Positions 44,804 to 56,359 of a stretch of 64,000 nt of DNA are shown in pieces. This DNA comes from Diplolepis rosae (lineage: Eukaryota > Arthropoda > Insecta > Hymenoptera > Diplolepididae), in assembly GCA_030998225.1 (NCBI GenBank), contig JAPYXD010000056.1, positions 744,001-808,000 on the forward strand, in the 5' to 3' direction. The position numbers were made by a program, and so were the translations under genes. Position 1 is the stretch's first letter; every line of letters starts with the position of its first letter. The notes under the pieces are model-generated. The model did not search any database. It saw nothing but the letters and a program-made list of their open reading frames with translations, and had not been told where the DNA came from.

Positions 44804-45656
44804 CAAACTTTAATTGGTAACATTTTGAATATATGAAGGGAAAAATAAAGAAAAATAATTATTAATTAAACATCAATGCTTTTTCTAAATTCGTATAACG
44901 TTTGAGAAAAGAAAATTTTCATTTGTGATAACATCTGTCTTCCGCTTTTGGAAAATAGATTTCAAACATTTTCACTCTCTGGTTCTAGGTTAAAAATTTA
45001 AGAACAAACTTTTCCCACTGTGCACTCTTTTTTTAAACGGACGCAGTGGCCTAACTAGAAACGTAGAGGCCCCCGTGCAAAATTCAGTACGAGCCTTTTC
45101 GGAAACAAAAAATAACTGTACCTATGAATAGTCACTTCCCATAAAGCTATATTTAATCGGTAAAGTGTGGAAAACATCTTTGAACATTGAAATTTCGTCT
45201 AAACTATCGTTTTTCAAAAAGAGGATTGCAGTAATGACTTGTAAGGGGGATTCTTTTGTTAAATCTTTTTGCACGGAGAGAAATAACTAATGCCGCGAAT
45301 GTGCAAGATACCGAGCTCTGAGAACAAGTGAAATGACGAGAGTCTGGCTAGCCGAATCAATGGGAGAAGCGGCAACGTACTGTTATTATTATTATTAGTT
45401 TACAGACCAATTGTACGCGGTGCTAGTCGTCGTTAGCAAGTAAGGGGAGCAAGGGGAATTAGCACTGTGTAGATCCGCCATTGTTTATTATTTCTGTAAA
45501 GCGGGCAAAGCTTGAGCAAATAACCCACATATGCATGTAATCACCTCAAAATCTAGCAAGAAAATTGTGTTTAGACTTTATAACAATGTAATTCAAGAGT
45601 GATAAAGATGAATTCCTCAATTTCTGTATTAAATTTTTTAACTTAATATTAAATAC
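44804..45656. other. Intergenic, no gene seen
   Basis: AT-rich. TTATTATTATTATTAG at about 45381-45396 is a short microsatellite. Nothing else supported. Confidence 0.45.
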
Positions 45657-45849
45657 AGTCAAGACTCGCTCAGTGCAAGACTCGTTTATTGCAAGGCCCG
45701 AGCGTTCCCCTATCCCTCACCTTTGCAGTATAAGCAAAACTGTTTTTAGGGTGACAACCAATCCACTGTTTGCTCTGAAAACCAACCTTACCAATAATTG
45801 CGGTAGCGGGTGCCCCTCTCGTCTTCCAATAAACGAGTCTTGACTTAGT
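45657..45849. mobile_element. Short pogo-like MITE
   Basis: Ends CAGTCAAGACTCG (45658) and complement AGTCAAGACTCGTTTATTG (right end about 45848), with TA next to both ends. The sequence ACTCGTTTATTGCAAGG also occurs just inside the left end. The length is about 190 bp with no coding. Tc1/mariner-pogo type is inferred from the CAGT ends and TA site. Confidence 0.6.
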
Positions 45850-45908
45850 TAATTTCCTCTGAATTACATTTAAGTTTATTCCCTACACACATTTGTAGAA
45901 ATGATATA

Positions 45909-46834
45909 CTACTGTGGGCAAAAACTAAGGTGAATTTTGTTATAAAATGAAAAATCTTTATTTATTTATCCAAATCAATTTCATCCCATTCAAAGTAATC
46001 CCCTCCCGATATAATGCACTTATGCCAACGTTTTTCCCAATCGTCGAAACACTTGTTAAATTCGATTTCCGGAATTGCCTTAAAAGCCTTCTTCGATTGG
46101 GCTTGTATCTCTTCAATGGTATCTAAACGGTGTCCTCGAAGTGGTCTTTTGAGTTTGGCGAATAACCAGAAGTCACACGGAGCCAAATCAGGCAAATATG
46201 GTGGTTGTGGAACGATATGCGTTAAGATTTTGGCGAAATGGTCACGAAGAACTAGTGCAGTGTGAGACGGCGCATTATCGTGATGCAAAAACCACGAGAT
46301 GTCTGTCCAAAATATCTTTCGAAACGGTGTTAAGTGATCCTTTTGAAATGCCAATAGTGCCAGCAAGGTCTCTAATTGTCAATCGACGATTTTTTTGCAC
46401 TAATTCTTTGATTTTATTGCCGTGTTGCTCGTCAGTTGATGCTGATGGTCGTCCGGGGCGTCCCAAGTCATCAACACGTTCGCTGCCTTCTTTGAAGTCT
46501 TTGTACCACTTATGAACATTTTTCTGCAACATGGTAAAATCACAGAAGGCCTTCTGCAACATTCTGAACGTTTCCGCAACTGAAATTTCATTCCGCAAAC
46601 AAAATTTAATGGCACTTCTTTGATAAAAAAATTCAGACATTGTAAAAATCGAAAAAATCACTTTTAGTCGTTTAGAAAACACAAGCGTAACTATGTAACA
46701 AATGACGACATTGACATGAAATTTTACACAGATGTCAGTAACAGTAGGACCAGCATAAAAATAAAAGAGTTTGCCCAAATCGGTTAGCCCGCGAAGTTTA
46801 AATTAACAATTCACCTTAGTTTTTGCCACAATAG
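45909..46834 (-). mobile_element. Internally deleted mariner, fourth lineage
   Basis: 926 bp, TA at 45907-45908 and 46835-46836, TIRs of about 28 bp containing GGCAAAAACTAAGGTGAATT. Transposase on - starts at 46640 (MSEFFYQRSAIKFCLRNEIS), HTH region KNVHKWYKDFKEGSERVDDL and RLTIRDLAGTIGISKGSLNT. An internal deletion then joins a different frame: WFLHHDNAPSHTALVLRDHF with the second Asp and PPYLPDLAPCDFWLFAKLKR with the third Asp, 34 residues apart, ending GGDYFEWDEIDLDK at 45962. The first catalytic Asp is deleted. Confidence 0.9.
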
Positions 46835-46836
46835 TA

Positions 46837-47084
46837 CGTGAACTAACACATGCGCAAAAAAATAGTGGTTCATAGATCAAATCTAAAATAACTAAATTTG
46901 GCCCCCAAGCAGCGCGAGATTATGCTTTACAGTAGTTTCGCCACTGAACGGATGTTCATGATCTATTCACTATGACAGCAGTGCTACTTATCAGAATTAT
47001 TCAAAAAATAGTATATTGTGTTGCGGGTTGAAGGCTGAATACATCGGTCAAGTGCCAAAATAGCCGAGCTCCGTAGCACACACG
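46837..47084. other. Short spacer
   Basis: No feature recognised. Confidence 0.4.
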
Positions 47085-47462
47085 ATATTTTCTGTAAAAT
47101 ACGTCCTAAAAAGTGTTTCAAATGTCTGTGGAGCGGTAATGAGGTGGTCCATTTACGACTCCGTGGACTACGAAGGTGTTATATCAATAATATGTATAAA
47201 TATAGTACTTACTCGGTGGGGAATTTGAAATTGCGTACATGAATACTAGCAACGTCAAAAATGTAGGCTGCGTGCCAACGACGCACATTAAAAAAATGCA
47301 ACCCATATTGTCACAGCTGTTCAGCGGACGTAAAGAACAAAAGTAGGACCTAGGGAATGAAAACGAATACAATATGAAAAAGCCGATCGTAAATGGACGT
47401 CCTCACTACAGCTCTACAGGGACTAAAAGTACTTCTTTAGGGCGTGTTTTGCTAAAAAATTG
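47085..47462. mobile_element. MITE with about 75-bp TIRs
   Basis: The left end (47087-47160: ATTTTCTGTAAAATACGTCC, CTGTGGAGCGGTAATGAGG, GTCCATTTACGA) is the diverged reverse complement of about 47385-47462. Length is about 375 bp with no transposase. The frame at 47372-47184 (-) has no motif. Confidence 0.7.
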
Positions 47463-47589
47463 TTAAGTTCTTTAATACATCACATACACCTATCACATTT
47501 AAGTAATAAGTAACAAGTAATACTACCAAAGTGTCAATCACCGATTTTCCTGAAACTGTGGACACATATTCTACATCGAAAAACATTTG

Positions 47590-47885
47590 ACACGTATTTT
47601 TCAATGCCGAAATTGCACGAATTGAAGTTTGAATTATTGCCGCAGTCACCGTATTCGCCAGATTTAGCCTTTAGTAACTTTTTCCTAATTCCAAACATGA
47701 AAAAATGGCTTGCCGGAAAGAGATTTGAGTCAAACGAAGACGTTCTCACCGAAACATAGAATTTGTTGAAGAATTTCCAGAATCTTAATTGTTAGATGGC
47801 TTGAAAAAATTATAGAATCGCTGGGCGAAGTGTATTGAGCGAAAAGGAGACTACGTTGAGAAATAAAAGTAGGCCAGCCCGAAAC
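47590..47885 (+). mobile_element. C-terminal fragment of another mariner
   Basis: Reads MPKLHELKFELLPQSPYSPD, then LAFSNFFLIPNMKKWLAGKR and FESNEDVLTET, stop. In other frames it continues with residues like those around KLEYRW and CIE.KGDYVE expected at a mariner C-terminus. The third catalytic Asp (usual APSD/APCD) reads Asn (FSN). Only the 3' quarter remains. Confidence 0.7.
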
Positions 47886-48780
47886 AATGTGACTTTTTCT
47901 GTTTTTGTAAGAACTTATTGACCAGCCCTCATATCTCATTTTGCATGGACAAAATTTTAGAGACAAAAAAACTAATACATAGATCATATGGTCCGGTTGA
48001 TCCATAGCATTAGGAATTAGAATTTGGAGCAAATGGCCGTGAAGATTCGAGACATGCTGAAAAATCCCTACTTTGTAGATGTCTCATCTGATTTCCCCAT
48101 TGGCAGGAAGTACATACGTATTGGTAAAAGAGTTTCAGAATTCCATCTGCTATGAAAATGCAACTTTTTCCAGCAATAAAAGTCGTTGAAACAATAAATA
48201 ACCCGTACTTGAAAACCATATACCAGGAGTAAAATTTAAGAAAATTAAAAAAAAAGTCAGTGCCAATCCGATTGAAAGTGCCAGTTTTGTGATACGAGAA
48301 TCATCACGGCCAAAATAAGATGAAAAGCAAAAACCGTCGAATTGAATATAATACACGATAATGAAAGAATTTCCAAGAATTTACTCAATGTACATGTAAT
48401 ACAAGGAACCAATGTTTATTATGATTATATTTTTCAAAAAATACATCCAATTTTGGTGCCTAAAACTATAATTCAGAATATGAAATAGGAAAAAGAAGTT
48501 ATGTTATTGTAAATAACAGGTGCACAGGCGGTAAGTAAACAAATCGTTCTAGAGTTATAAAATAATAATTTTCTAATTCTTTGCTAAATTAATTCAAAAT
48601 AAGTAAAAATATATTGACAATGTAATTAGTAATTAAGACTCGTACGTATTAAATTGTATTCTCTTACATGTAATATATATCAATAATATTATAGCAACGG
48701 TCAACATATGATAAATTTACAAGACATACTTCAGGGGGGTGCTGAGAGCTAATAGAGTTCAAGTAAGTGATGAAATTGAT
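47886..48780. other. Intergenic, no gene seen
   Basis: AT-rich with short frames lacking motifs. Nothing supported. Confidence 0.45.
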
Positions 48781-48854
48781 AACAGAGCAAAACAAAAATA
48801 GAGAAAATAAACGGTTCTTGTAGACAAATATAATCGAAGAAGGAGAAGAAATCT

Positions 48855-48927
48855 GCCTCGGTCCGGATTCGAACCAGAGTCCCCACTTCACATAAGTGGT
48901 ACGCTAACCAATTACGCCACCAAAGCC
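48855..48927 (-). ncRNA. tRNA-like SINE unit 1
   Basis: 73-nt tRNA-like unit on -. It has a 7-bp acceptor pairing (GCTTTGG with CCGAGGC), A box TGGCGTAATTGGTTAGCG, an anticodon-like arm CCACT..AGTGG, and B box GGTTCGAATCC. Position 33 is not T, and similar units recur nearby, so a Pol III-driven SINE or tRNA pseudogene is more likely than a working tRNA. The following sequence (complement of 48780-48854) is shared with 49130 and 58175 (GAACCGTTTATTTTCTC). Confidence 0.65.
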
Positions 48928-49167
48928 TCAGCACATCCTTTTTTGTTCTTCGTAGTCACTTACACGCTGATACTCTCCGTATTCATGCTTATAAGTTTTA
49001 GTGCTATATGGAGACACTATGTTTAAACACGGTACTAACACACGTGTATTACGAATTAAGATTGTTCAATATGTTATTCAACGAATTTAATGTCTGGGCT
49101 TCATAATATTAAATGGGGAAAATAAACGGTCCTCCTAGACAAACAATTAAAGAACAGGAAAAAATCT

Positions 49168-49240
49168 GCCTCGGCCCGGATTCAAACAGGGCTCCGTACT
49201 TCACACGAGTGGTACGCTAACCGATTAGGCCACCGAAGCC
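49168..49240 (-). ncRNA. tRNA-like SINE unit 2
   Basis: Same layout as unit 1, 73 nt on -. A box reads TGGCCTAATCGGTTAGCG; B box is changed to TGTTTGAATCC, so it is probably weak. The 3' tail again holds ACCGTTTATTTTCC (complement of 49118-49135). Confidence 0.65.
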
Positions 49241-49443
49241 TCAGCAGATCCTTTCTCGTTCTTCGTAGTCATTAGAAATTCGATTTTGTGAATATCTGAA
49301 AATCCTAACGTCAAAGACAAATTCTTCTGCCAGATTCGGATTCAACGCAAAAAATTATATAGGAAAACACCCTTAGATCTCATTGAGGATTGAAACGTGT
49401 TATATTTGTAGGCCTGTGTAATCATAGAACGAGAAAACGTCTA

Positions 49444-49515
49444 CTTCAGTCCGGCTTCGAACCGGGGTCTCTACTTTAAATAAGTGATACGCTAACCGAT
49501 TTCGTCACACAAGCC
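49444..49515 (-). ncRNA. tRNA-like SINE unit 3
   Basis: More diverged copy on -. B box GGTTCGAAGCC and A-box region TGACGAAATCGGTTAGCG are still readable. The 3' tail is largely unlike units 1 and 2. Confidence 0.55.
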
Positions 49516-49670
49516 TTGAATAACATGCTATAACAATGATAATTCAAAATATACGAGCCTTAGTACCGTGTTTAATTACAATGTCTACATCCAACGTTAG
49601 GACTTGCAAGCATGAATGCGAAAGGTAAGAGCTTGTAAGTAACTACAAAGAACGAGAAAGGATCTGCCGA

Positions 49671-49740
49671 GGACTCGGTGGCGTAATCGGTTAACGTATT
49701 ACTCAAGAACAGTGTGGACCCCGATTCCAATTTGGACCTG
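49671..49740 (+). ncRNA. tRNA-like SINE unit 4
   Basis: Opposite orientation (+). 5' flank AAGAACGAGAAAGGATCTGC matches the flank of the other units; A box TGGCGTAATCGGTTAACG; B-box region decayed (CCGATTCCAATTTGG). Confidence 0.55.
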
Positions 49741-49819
49741 AACAATAATTCAGTCACGAGGGACAAGATTATAGGTGAAGTAATATACTATTATATATTA
49801 TATATATATATATATATAT

Positions 49820-52045
49820 GGCGTGTTCCATGGCAAATCGGACGGGTTCAGGACTCCATGTTTCCGATTTACTTGAAATTTTAAGGATTGATAGACTAAC
49901 ATAAATAATGAAGAAACCCAAAATTTGAGATTATTTCATGCATTATTTAAAAAGTTATGGGATAAACGAAAAAAAATTATTTTTGTTCTTTTTCAATTAT
50001 TTAAAAACTGAAAATAGGAAAAATTCTGAAAAAAAATTACACAAACGTATTATTAAATGGCCGATGTAGTAGTATTTTTTGGAAAAATTTGTACTCCATA
50101 TTTAATAATAGAAGAAATGTTTTTTTCAAACAAATTGATTTTTTTCAAAAACGCCATTTTCGAAAAATCTGAAAAAATTCATAGTGATAGCCCCAAGTAT
50201 TACGCAAATTTTGGGCATATAATTAAGGTGCGCATTCGAAAATTGTGCAAAATATGACTTTTTTTGTAAAGTAATGCGCGTGAAATCACGATCTTCGGTC
50301 GAAGACGTAGGGCGCAAGTTCCACTAATGTTCTATTACTATCTGCTTTTTCGAGAACGTTACTATCAAAAAGTGCTGGGAATTGATTATTAATTGTTTAA
50401 CTATCGCTATATACTCATAACATATGAATAATGTAATGAGTTTTATGATTATACATAAATTATCAGAAAAATAAATTTGTTCTTAAAAAATGCACGAACA
50501 AATTTTTTTCGTCAGAAAGTATGAAGAATGATTTTTGGAAAGTTACGTTGATGAGAAGGTGATGAATTGCAAGGACTCTGACTTTTCGTCAATATTATTG
50601 TCTTCGAGAGATTTTTGGAATCGGAAGATACCTGGAGGCCGTGAGAAGGAAGATTTTGCGACTCATTTACCGACTTCTGATAATTTTAACAATCAAGAAA
50701 GAAAACGTAAATGCTAGGAGGAACAAATCTTATTATTTCCTATCCTTCTTCTAAAACTTCATCTTTTATAACTCTTATCCTGCATGTGTTGCAAAGGAGA
50801 GCACTTTTTTTGACATCTTTGAATTTATTGAGAAAATGCTCTGGGAATGCCCTCAAAATGCTTTCATTTGAATCTGCGACTATAATTTATTGAGAGGAAA
50901 ATGATTTTTAAGTTCAGGCTTGATAAATTATTCATAGATCAGCACGTGATGATTTCACTATATTTCTATTTGTATCGAGGGTGAAAAATCACGTAATATT
51001 CACTTACGGTTTTTGTTATTGTATGGATTACAACAATGTTTCCTTTTTTGTCGAATAATGTCAACTGCTCTTTGAAAATAAACTCTCGTGTATTTTTTAC
51101 GAACAAATTTATTTTTATGATAATAAAAAAAATTATTTTTTTGATAATTTATGTATAATCATAAAACTCATTACATTATTCATATGTTATGAGTATAAAG
51201 CGATAATTAAACAATTAATAATCAATTTGCAGCACTTTTTGATAGTAACGTTCTCGAAAAAGCAGATAGTAATAGAACATTAGTGGAACTTGCGCCCCAG
51301 GCCGTCGATCGAAGATCGTGATTCCACGCGCATCACTTTACAAAAAAATTCATTAATCAATTTTTCTAAATCATTTCAGTCGATTATGTCGATCATTAGA
51401 AGAGTGTGTATCACTCTACGTGATAACAGAACTCTACCATATCAACCTTACAAACCTGCAATTTAGAAATAATTTTAACGTCTCGTAAGACTAGATGGAA
51501 ATTTTTCAATATAATTTTTGAAGAAATTTTCTGTGAAAACAGGAAGTGGAAGTGGAGTGGAGTGGAAGCGTTTCTTTTTTCACACAAAATTTCTTTAAAA
51601 AAAATTCATATTTTGCACAATTTTCGAATGCGCACCTTAATTATATGCCCGAAATTTGCGTAATACTTGGGGCTATCACTATGAATTTTTTCAGATTTTT
51701 CGAAAATGGCGTTTTTAAAAAAAATCAATTTGTTTGAAAAAAACATTTCTTCTATTATTAAATATGGAGTACAAATTTTTCCAAAAAATACTACTACATC
51801 GGCCATTTAATAATACGTTTGTGTAATTTTTTTTCAGAATTTTTCCTATTTTCAGTTTTTAAATAATTGAAAAAGAACAAAAATATTTTTTTTTTCGTTT
51901 ATCCCATAACTTTTTAAATAATGCATGAAATAATCTCAAATTTTGGGTTTCTTCATTATTTATGTTAGTCTATCAATCCTTAAAATTTCAAGTAAATCGG
52001 AAACATGGAGTCCTGAACCCGTCCGATTTTCACATTGAATACGCC
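49820..52045. mobile_element. 2.2-kb fold-back element, arms about 665 bp
   Basis: Left arm 49820-50485 and right arm about 51107-52045 are reverse complements at very high identity; outer ends GGCGTGTTCCATG and GGCGTATTCAATG (complement), flanked by ATAT on both sides inside TA-rich DNA. The right arm has an extra piece of about 255 bp (about 51348-51603) bracketed by AAAAAAATTCAT. The middle (50486-51106) has a frame at 50535-50717 reading CKDSDFSSILLSSRDFW but no recognised domain. A 66-codon frame is carried identically in both arms (50057-50257 and 51806-51606) as a consequence of the inverted repeat. Confidence 0.85.
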
Positions 52046-52782
52046 ATATACACACACTATATATTTCAATTTACGAAGGCTGTTTGAAAAATTCCAGACC
52101 TCACATAGATATGACGTTTATATGATCAATATTCCGATGGTTTTGCACTCTTTTATCTTTTAGATTTCCCTATTCCAAACTTCAAGACAATTGAATTTTC
52201 AACACATGTTTGTCAGTTGTCCAATATAAAAGTTTCAAGTACATTGAAAAAATGTAAAAATTGAAAATTTTGAAAGTGATCAGATACTTGTATTTGAACT
52301 GCATCTAAAATTTTTTTTATAAAAGTGCTAGATTCAACGCTGGGAAAATTTACACTGATAAATACAACCGTTTATCGTTGTTCCTCTAACCCAAGGAGGC
52401 GCAAGCAAGAACCAAGAAACTCCAGCCGAATTTATCATTATTTTGATAAATCAAGTAAACGCAAACGAAACATCTCAATTCTCTTACCTTATCCACTTTC
52501 AGTCGAGAGGTAAATATCTTAGTTATATTGTATCGTCCAATTTACTATTTCTAAACATTTTAAATCAAAATAAATTATTATTCATCAATATTGACTATTA
52601 TTATTGTGAAGAACGCGAATCCCACAGAGTAGATAAGTTACAACGTTCCCATATTAGAAATAAATAAATTAATCTGCTTTCACCTCCCTTACAACCTAAT
52701 AAACCCAATAAAGGGCAGCACTTGGCAAAAAATAAAGTTCTCTTTCATCAAAACAATACACTAGTTCACACTTCACTTATTG
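52046..52782. other. Intergenic, no gene seen
   Basis: AT-rich, with short frames lacking motifs. Confidence 0.4.
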
Positions 52783-52920
52783 CGATGGTCCAAATCAACG
52801 CAATGAAATTCGAGCTGCTGCCCCATTAACCATACTCGCCAGATTTGGCCCCATGCAACTTTTATTTCTTCCCTGACCTCAAAAAATAGCTCAGAGGTAA
52901 AAGATTCTCAGACAACATTA
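52783..52920 (+). mobile_element. Mariner C-terminal scrap
   Basis: Reads INAMKFELLPH, stop, PYSPDLAPCNFYFFPDLKK, stop, LRGKRFSDN. It matches the region around the third catalytic Asp of mariners (Asp is Asn here). It stops exactly where the TIR element at 52921 starts. Confidence 0.65.
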
Positions 52921-55252
52921 CACGGAGAAAAATAGTTGAAGTAATTTTACTAAACTTTCGATCAAAGTTGGGACATACGGACAAGTAAGAAGTTATTTAG
53001 TATCAATGTTATCATCTGTGATGTATTAAATGTTCAAGACTGAATCAAAGTTGAGTAAAATTCAGAAGTGTAGGATGAAGTATGAAAGCATGAATTAAAG
53101 ATTTCTAAAAATGTATTTTATTACTCGTAGTATCATTATAAAAAACTAATCTTTTATTCAATCAAAAAAATAGTAGAGCTTTCCGTTTAATCTACTCTGC
53201 GTTTGAATCGAGAGTTGAGTAAAACGTGAGTCACAAGATTTGTTCTATCAGTTATATCTATTCACGCAGGAACGAATCAAAGTAATCTGCGCCTTGGGTA
53301 CACATAAAAAATTTTTAATTTGAAAAATGTGTTGAATTTTCAGCATACTGATGTTCCACGTTATTATATTTAATAATAGAAACCAATTATAAACATACAA
53401 AATACAATTACAGTTTATTTCAGTAGGAAGTTATTGATTTGATCCTAATAGATTGAACTTCACGCGTCTGCATGGAAAATATTACTTGCAGACACTTTTT
53501 TTAGTTGTCATCGACTTTTGAATATGACTAGTCAATGAGAATTTCGACATTTTTTAAAAAGATTTTATTGAAAGGTGTATCGAATTATTAAAATCGCCAA
53601 TGGATTTTTATGCAATTTCAGTTCTATCCAAAAGTTGATGACAAGTGACTACAATAAGAATTTTTATTTCCAATCTATCTGAACCTTTCGTTACTTTAAT
53701 TTATAAAAACTATAGTCAATTTAATTTATGGATCGTAAAAAGTCGTAAAAGGGGAATAAAGAGACTTTCGGGAGACGAAGGATTGAAAGACATCCTCCAG
53801 CTCCTGAAAGAGCAAAGTGAAAAAATGGAGAGGCTGGGCTTGGCCCTTAAAGTTATCCAAGGCGGGATGCGTTACGGCTATAAGCCCCGCAGCTGCAGCA
53901 ATCCTGACAGGAAAAATGCCTGTTGGAGGTGCGAGGCCGCGGGACACGTGGCCACATTGAAAGTCGCTTTGGAGGTGCCAGATATGCTCAGACAGGGCGA
54001 AAAATATGTCGCCCATGTTTTCGGTGGTGGCTCCTGCCCGGTGTTTCGGGAGGAGCTTCGGAGGTTGAGAGGAGGGAAGTGAAGTTCCTACTGCTCAAAC
54101 TCAGAAGGGGAAAGGACGCCCAGGACCTCTTGGTGCACCAAGAGATTGGTGACTAGAAGACCCCAGGCCTGGAAAATCCTGATCGAGTCAAGTACATCGT
54201 GCAAAGCTTGTTTCCATTCCAAAGATAATGCGGAGCATGCACTCTTTGTCTGCGTTAAGTGGGTCGTGGCAAGGGAGACCGTTGGTCAGGCAGTGGGTGC
54301 CGAACTTACTCCTGGAATTATGGTATCTCTGACGCTCCAGTCTGAACGGATTTGGATGCTCATCGAGTCATTCGTCACACTAGTGATGAAGACGAGAGAA
54401 ATCAATGGGCGTAGGGGAAAGAAACAATGGGGAGGGCCAGTAGAAATGGCAATTTGGAATTCACAATATATACAAGACAGAAATATACTATATATAATTT
54501 AACAATTATATTACACATATCAATAATCATAATTATAATAATTGATTAATTATATTAATTTTTAAAAATATTTTATGAATAATTTATTTAAAAAGTTGAT
54601 TTATTTTTACTTAAGTGGAGTTCAAAAACTCTAGTCACGATACTCATTCTCACAACCTCTGAATAATTCTTGCAGTCACTATATAAGAAAGTTGCATGTT
54701 TTATGTCCCAGCATTGTAAGCGAGCGTGTGCGTGATTCGACGAAAGCGTATCGTCCCATATATGAGTGTAGTTATTAGGTTCATATATGTAAGGTAATAC
54801 GTTTAGTGTATTTGAGATTAAAAATATGATCGGCTACGAATGAATGGTGTGAATGTATTTATATGCTATTTATGTATGTATGTATTGGATGCCGAATGGC
54901 AGGTTCAAAGTATGAATTTTTTTTTATTTAAGAGAACCATACCACTGTCGGTTGAAGTAACACGCCGATGCTCATTTTACTTAACTATGGTTTAAAGCAC
55001 CTCAAGCTTCGGTGATATATTTATACATTTCAGGTTAACCCACTGACGCATTGTGATGCCCTGTCGTCGACAACGTTTTACTCAACTCCTCACTGTTCCC
55101 TATGTAACACTTATTGTTATTCACTTTGAGTGAATTAGGTATTTATCAAATTTACTTTACCCGACTAGGATTTAATAAATGTTCAAATGTCCTTATGTCC
55201 CAAGTTTAATCGCCAGAGTTGAGTAAAATTACTTCAACTATTTTTCTCCGTG
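52921..55252. mobile_element. 2.3-kb TIR element with TTA target duplication
   Basis: The left end CACGGAGAAAAATAGTTGAA (52921) and complement of the right end (55252) agree over the first 31 bp, with similarity to about 70 bp. TTA flanks both sides (52918-52920, 55253-55255). The 3-bp TWA-type duplication fits PIF/Harbinger, though CAC-starting ends also recall CMC elements. There is no transposase. It carries a nested R1-type LINE at about 53690-54485. A partial sister copy lies at 10990-11404. Confidence 0.75.
53690..54485 (+). mobile_element. R1-type LINE, gag knuckle joined to ORF2 tail
   Basis: The first part is Gag C-terminal: LQLLKEQSEKMERLGLALKV, then zinc knuckle CWRCEAAGHVA (53928-53960) and, frameshifted, GSCPVFREELRRLR. 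The sequence then jumps to the ORF2 C-terminus: CKACFHSKDNAEHALFVCVK, MVSLTLQSERIWMLIESFVT and LVMKTREINGRR, the same tail as at 5400 and 16600. RT and endonuclease are deleted. It is nested in the TIR element. Confidence 0.8.
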
Positions 55253-55261
55253 TTATTAGAT

Positions 55262-56030
55262 AATTATTAGGTGCGCAAGTAAGTTCACGCTGTTTTTTTT
55301 TTATGAAAATGCAACTTTATTGTGAAAGAATGGTTAGAAATGAATCATTCAAAGTATTGCCCATCTTTCTGGTAGAGCTTGAATACTGTTACGGTAAAAG
55401 TGTTCATCTCTTGAGCGTATCCAGGTAGGTTTTAACGGGTTTGACAATGTGATGCCAAGCGTTTGTCATGCTGCAGAATCACTTTTTCGTGCCTCTGCTC
55501 GTATTGTGGCCGCTTTTCGCGCAGTGCTCGGCTCAAATGCATCAATTGCGTTTGATACCGTTCCCCAGTGATGGTTTTGTTCGGTTTCAACAGCTCATAA
55601 TAAATAACACCGACCTGGTCCCACCAAATACACAGCATAACCTTCGCAGCGTGAATATTCGGCCGAGCCGACAATGTAGAAGCATGACCGGACAGTCCCC
55701 ATGAATTTCTTCTCTTTGGGTTGCTGTAATGAATCCATTTTTCATCACCCGTCATGATGCGATCAAGAAAACCCTTCCTTTTTTGCCGCTGAAGCAGTTG
55801 TTCACAGACGAAAAACGGCGCTCAACGTCCCTTGGCTTAAAATCATAAGGAACCTAAGTTCCTTGTTTTTGAATCATTTCCAACGCATGTAATCGCTTGG
55901 AAATGGCTTGGCGGGTAACTCCTAATACTGATGCAAGCTCTTCTTGTGTTCGGCACGAATCCTCATCGAGCAATGCCTCCAATTCAGCGTCTTCGAAAGT
56001 TTTTGGCCTTCCTTCACTCGGACATCAAGA
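55262..56030 (-). mobile_element. Mariner, deleted after second catalytic Asp
   Basis: Transposase on -. HTH half near 56010-55850 (DAELEALLDEDSCRTQEELA, then SVLGVTRQAISKRLHALEMI), a stop near 55858, then IMTGDEKWIHYSNPKRR (first Asp present), MLCIWWDQVGVIYYELL and VILQHDK (second Asp, about 55458). It then breaks off and picks up only the last residues (YQKDGQYFE, about 55370). The third Asp is lost. The 3' end has GTGCGCAAGTAAGTTCACGC, a typical mariner end, at 55271. The 5' end fades near 56030. Confidence 0.85.
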
Positions 56031-56359
56031 TTTTTTTTAACCTCAAAAAAGATGTGGGGTCAAACGTGCAACAAAAAATTACGAATCTTCAGTCATTTCT
56101 TGAAAACTATGGTATGCATAATAGTTTTTTTGAGTCACTGATAACGAATTTGATGACTTCAAAATGACAGACGAGTTTTATAGAAAATTTGAGGATTCCT
56201 TCGAAACTTGGCATATATGAATTTCCGGGATTACTAATACCATAGAGTGGAATAGACTGTCCTGAATCTGAATTTCGTCTTTTCAAATCGTGGAGTTCCG
56301 GATAAATTCGTTTAAACTTTTCATTATGCGATGGAAACATGGTATATAGAGATTTTTTA
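56031..56359. other. Spacer, no gene seen
   Basis: Short frames without motifs on both strands. Confidence 0.4.

Noticed and set aside
48855..48927. Functional tRNA gene
   Set aside because: No T at position 33, several sister copies with shared non-tRNA tails, and decay in paired positions; SINE or pseudogene fits better.
50057..51806. Identical 66-codon frame in two places
   Set aside because: It is the same sequence in the two arms of the fold-back element, not a duplicated gene.
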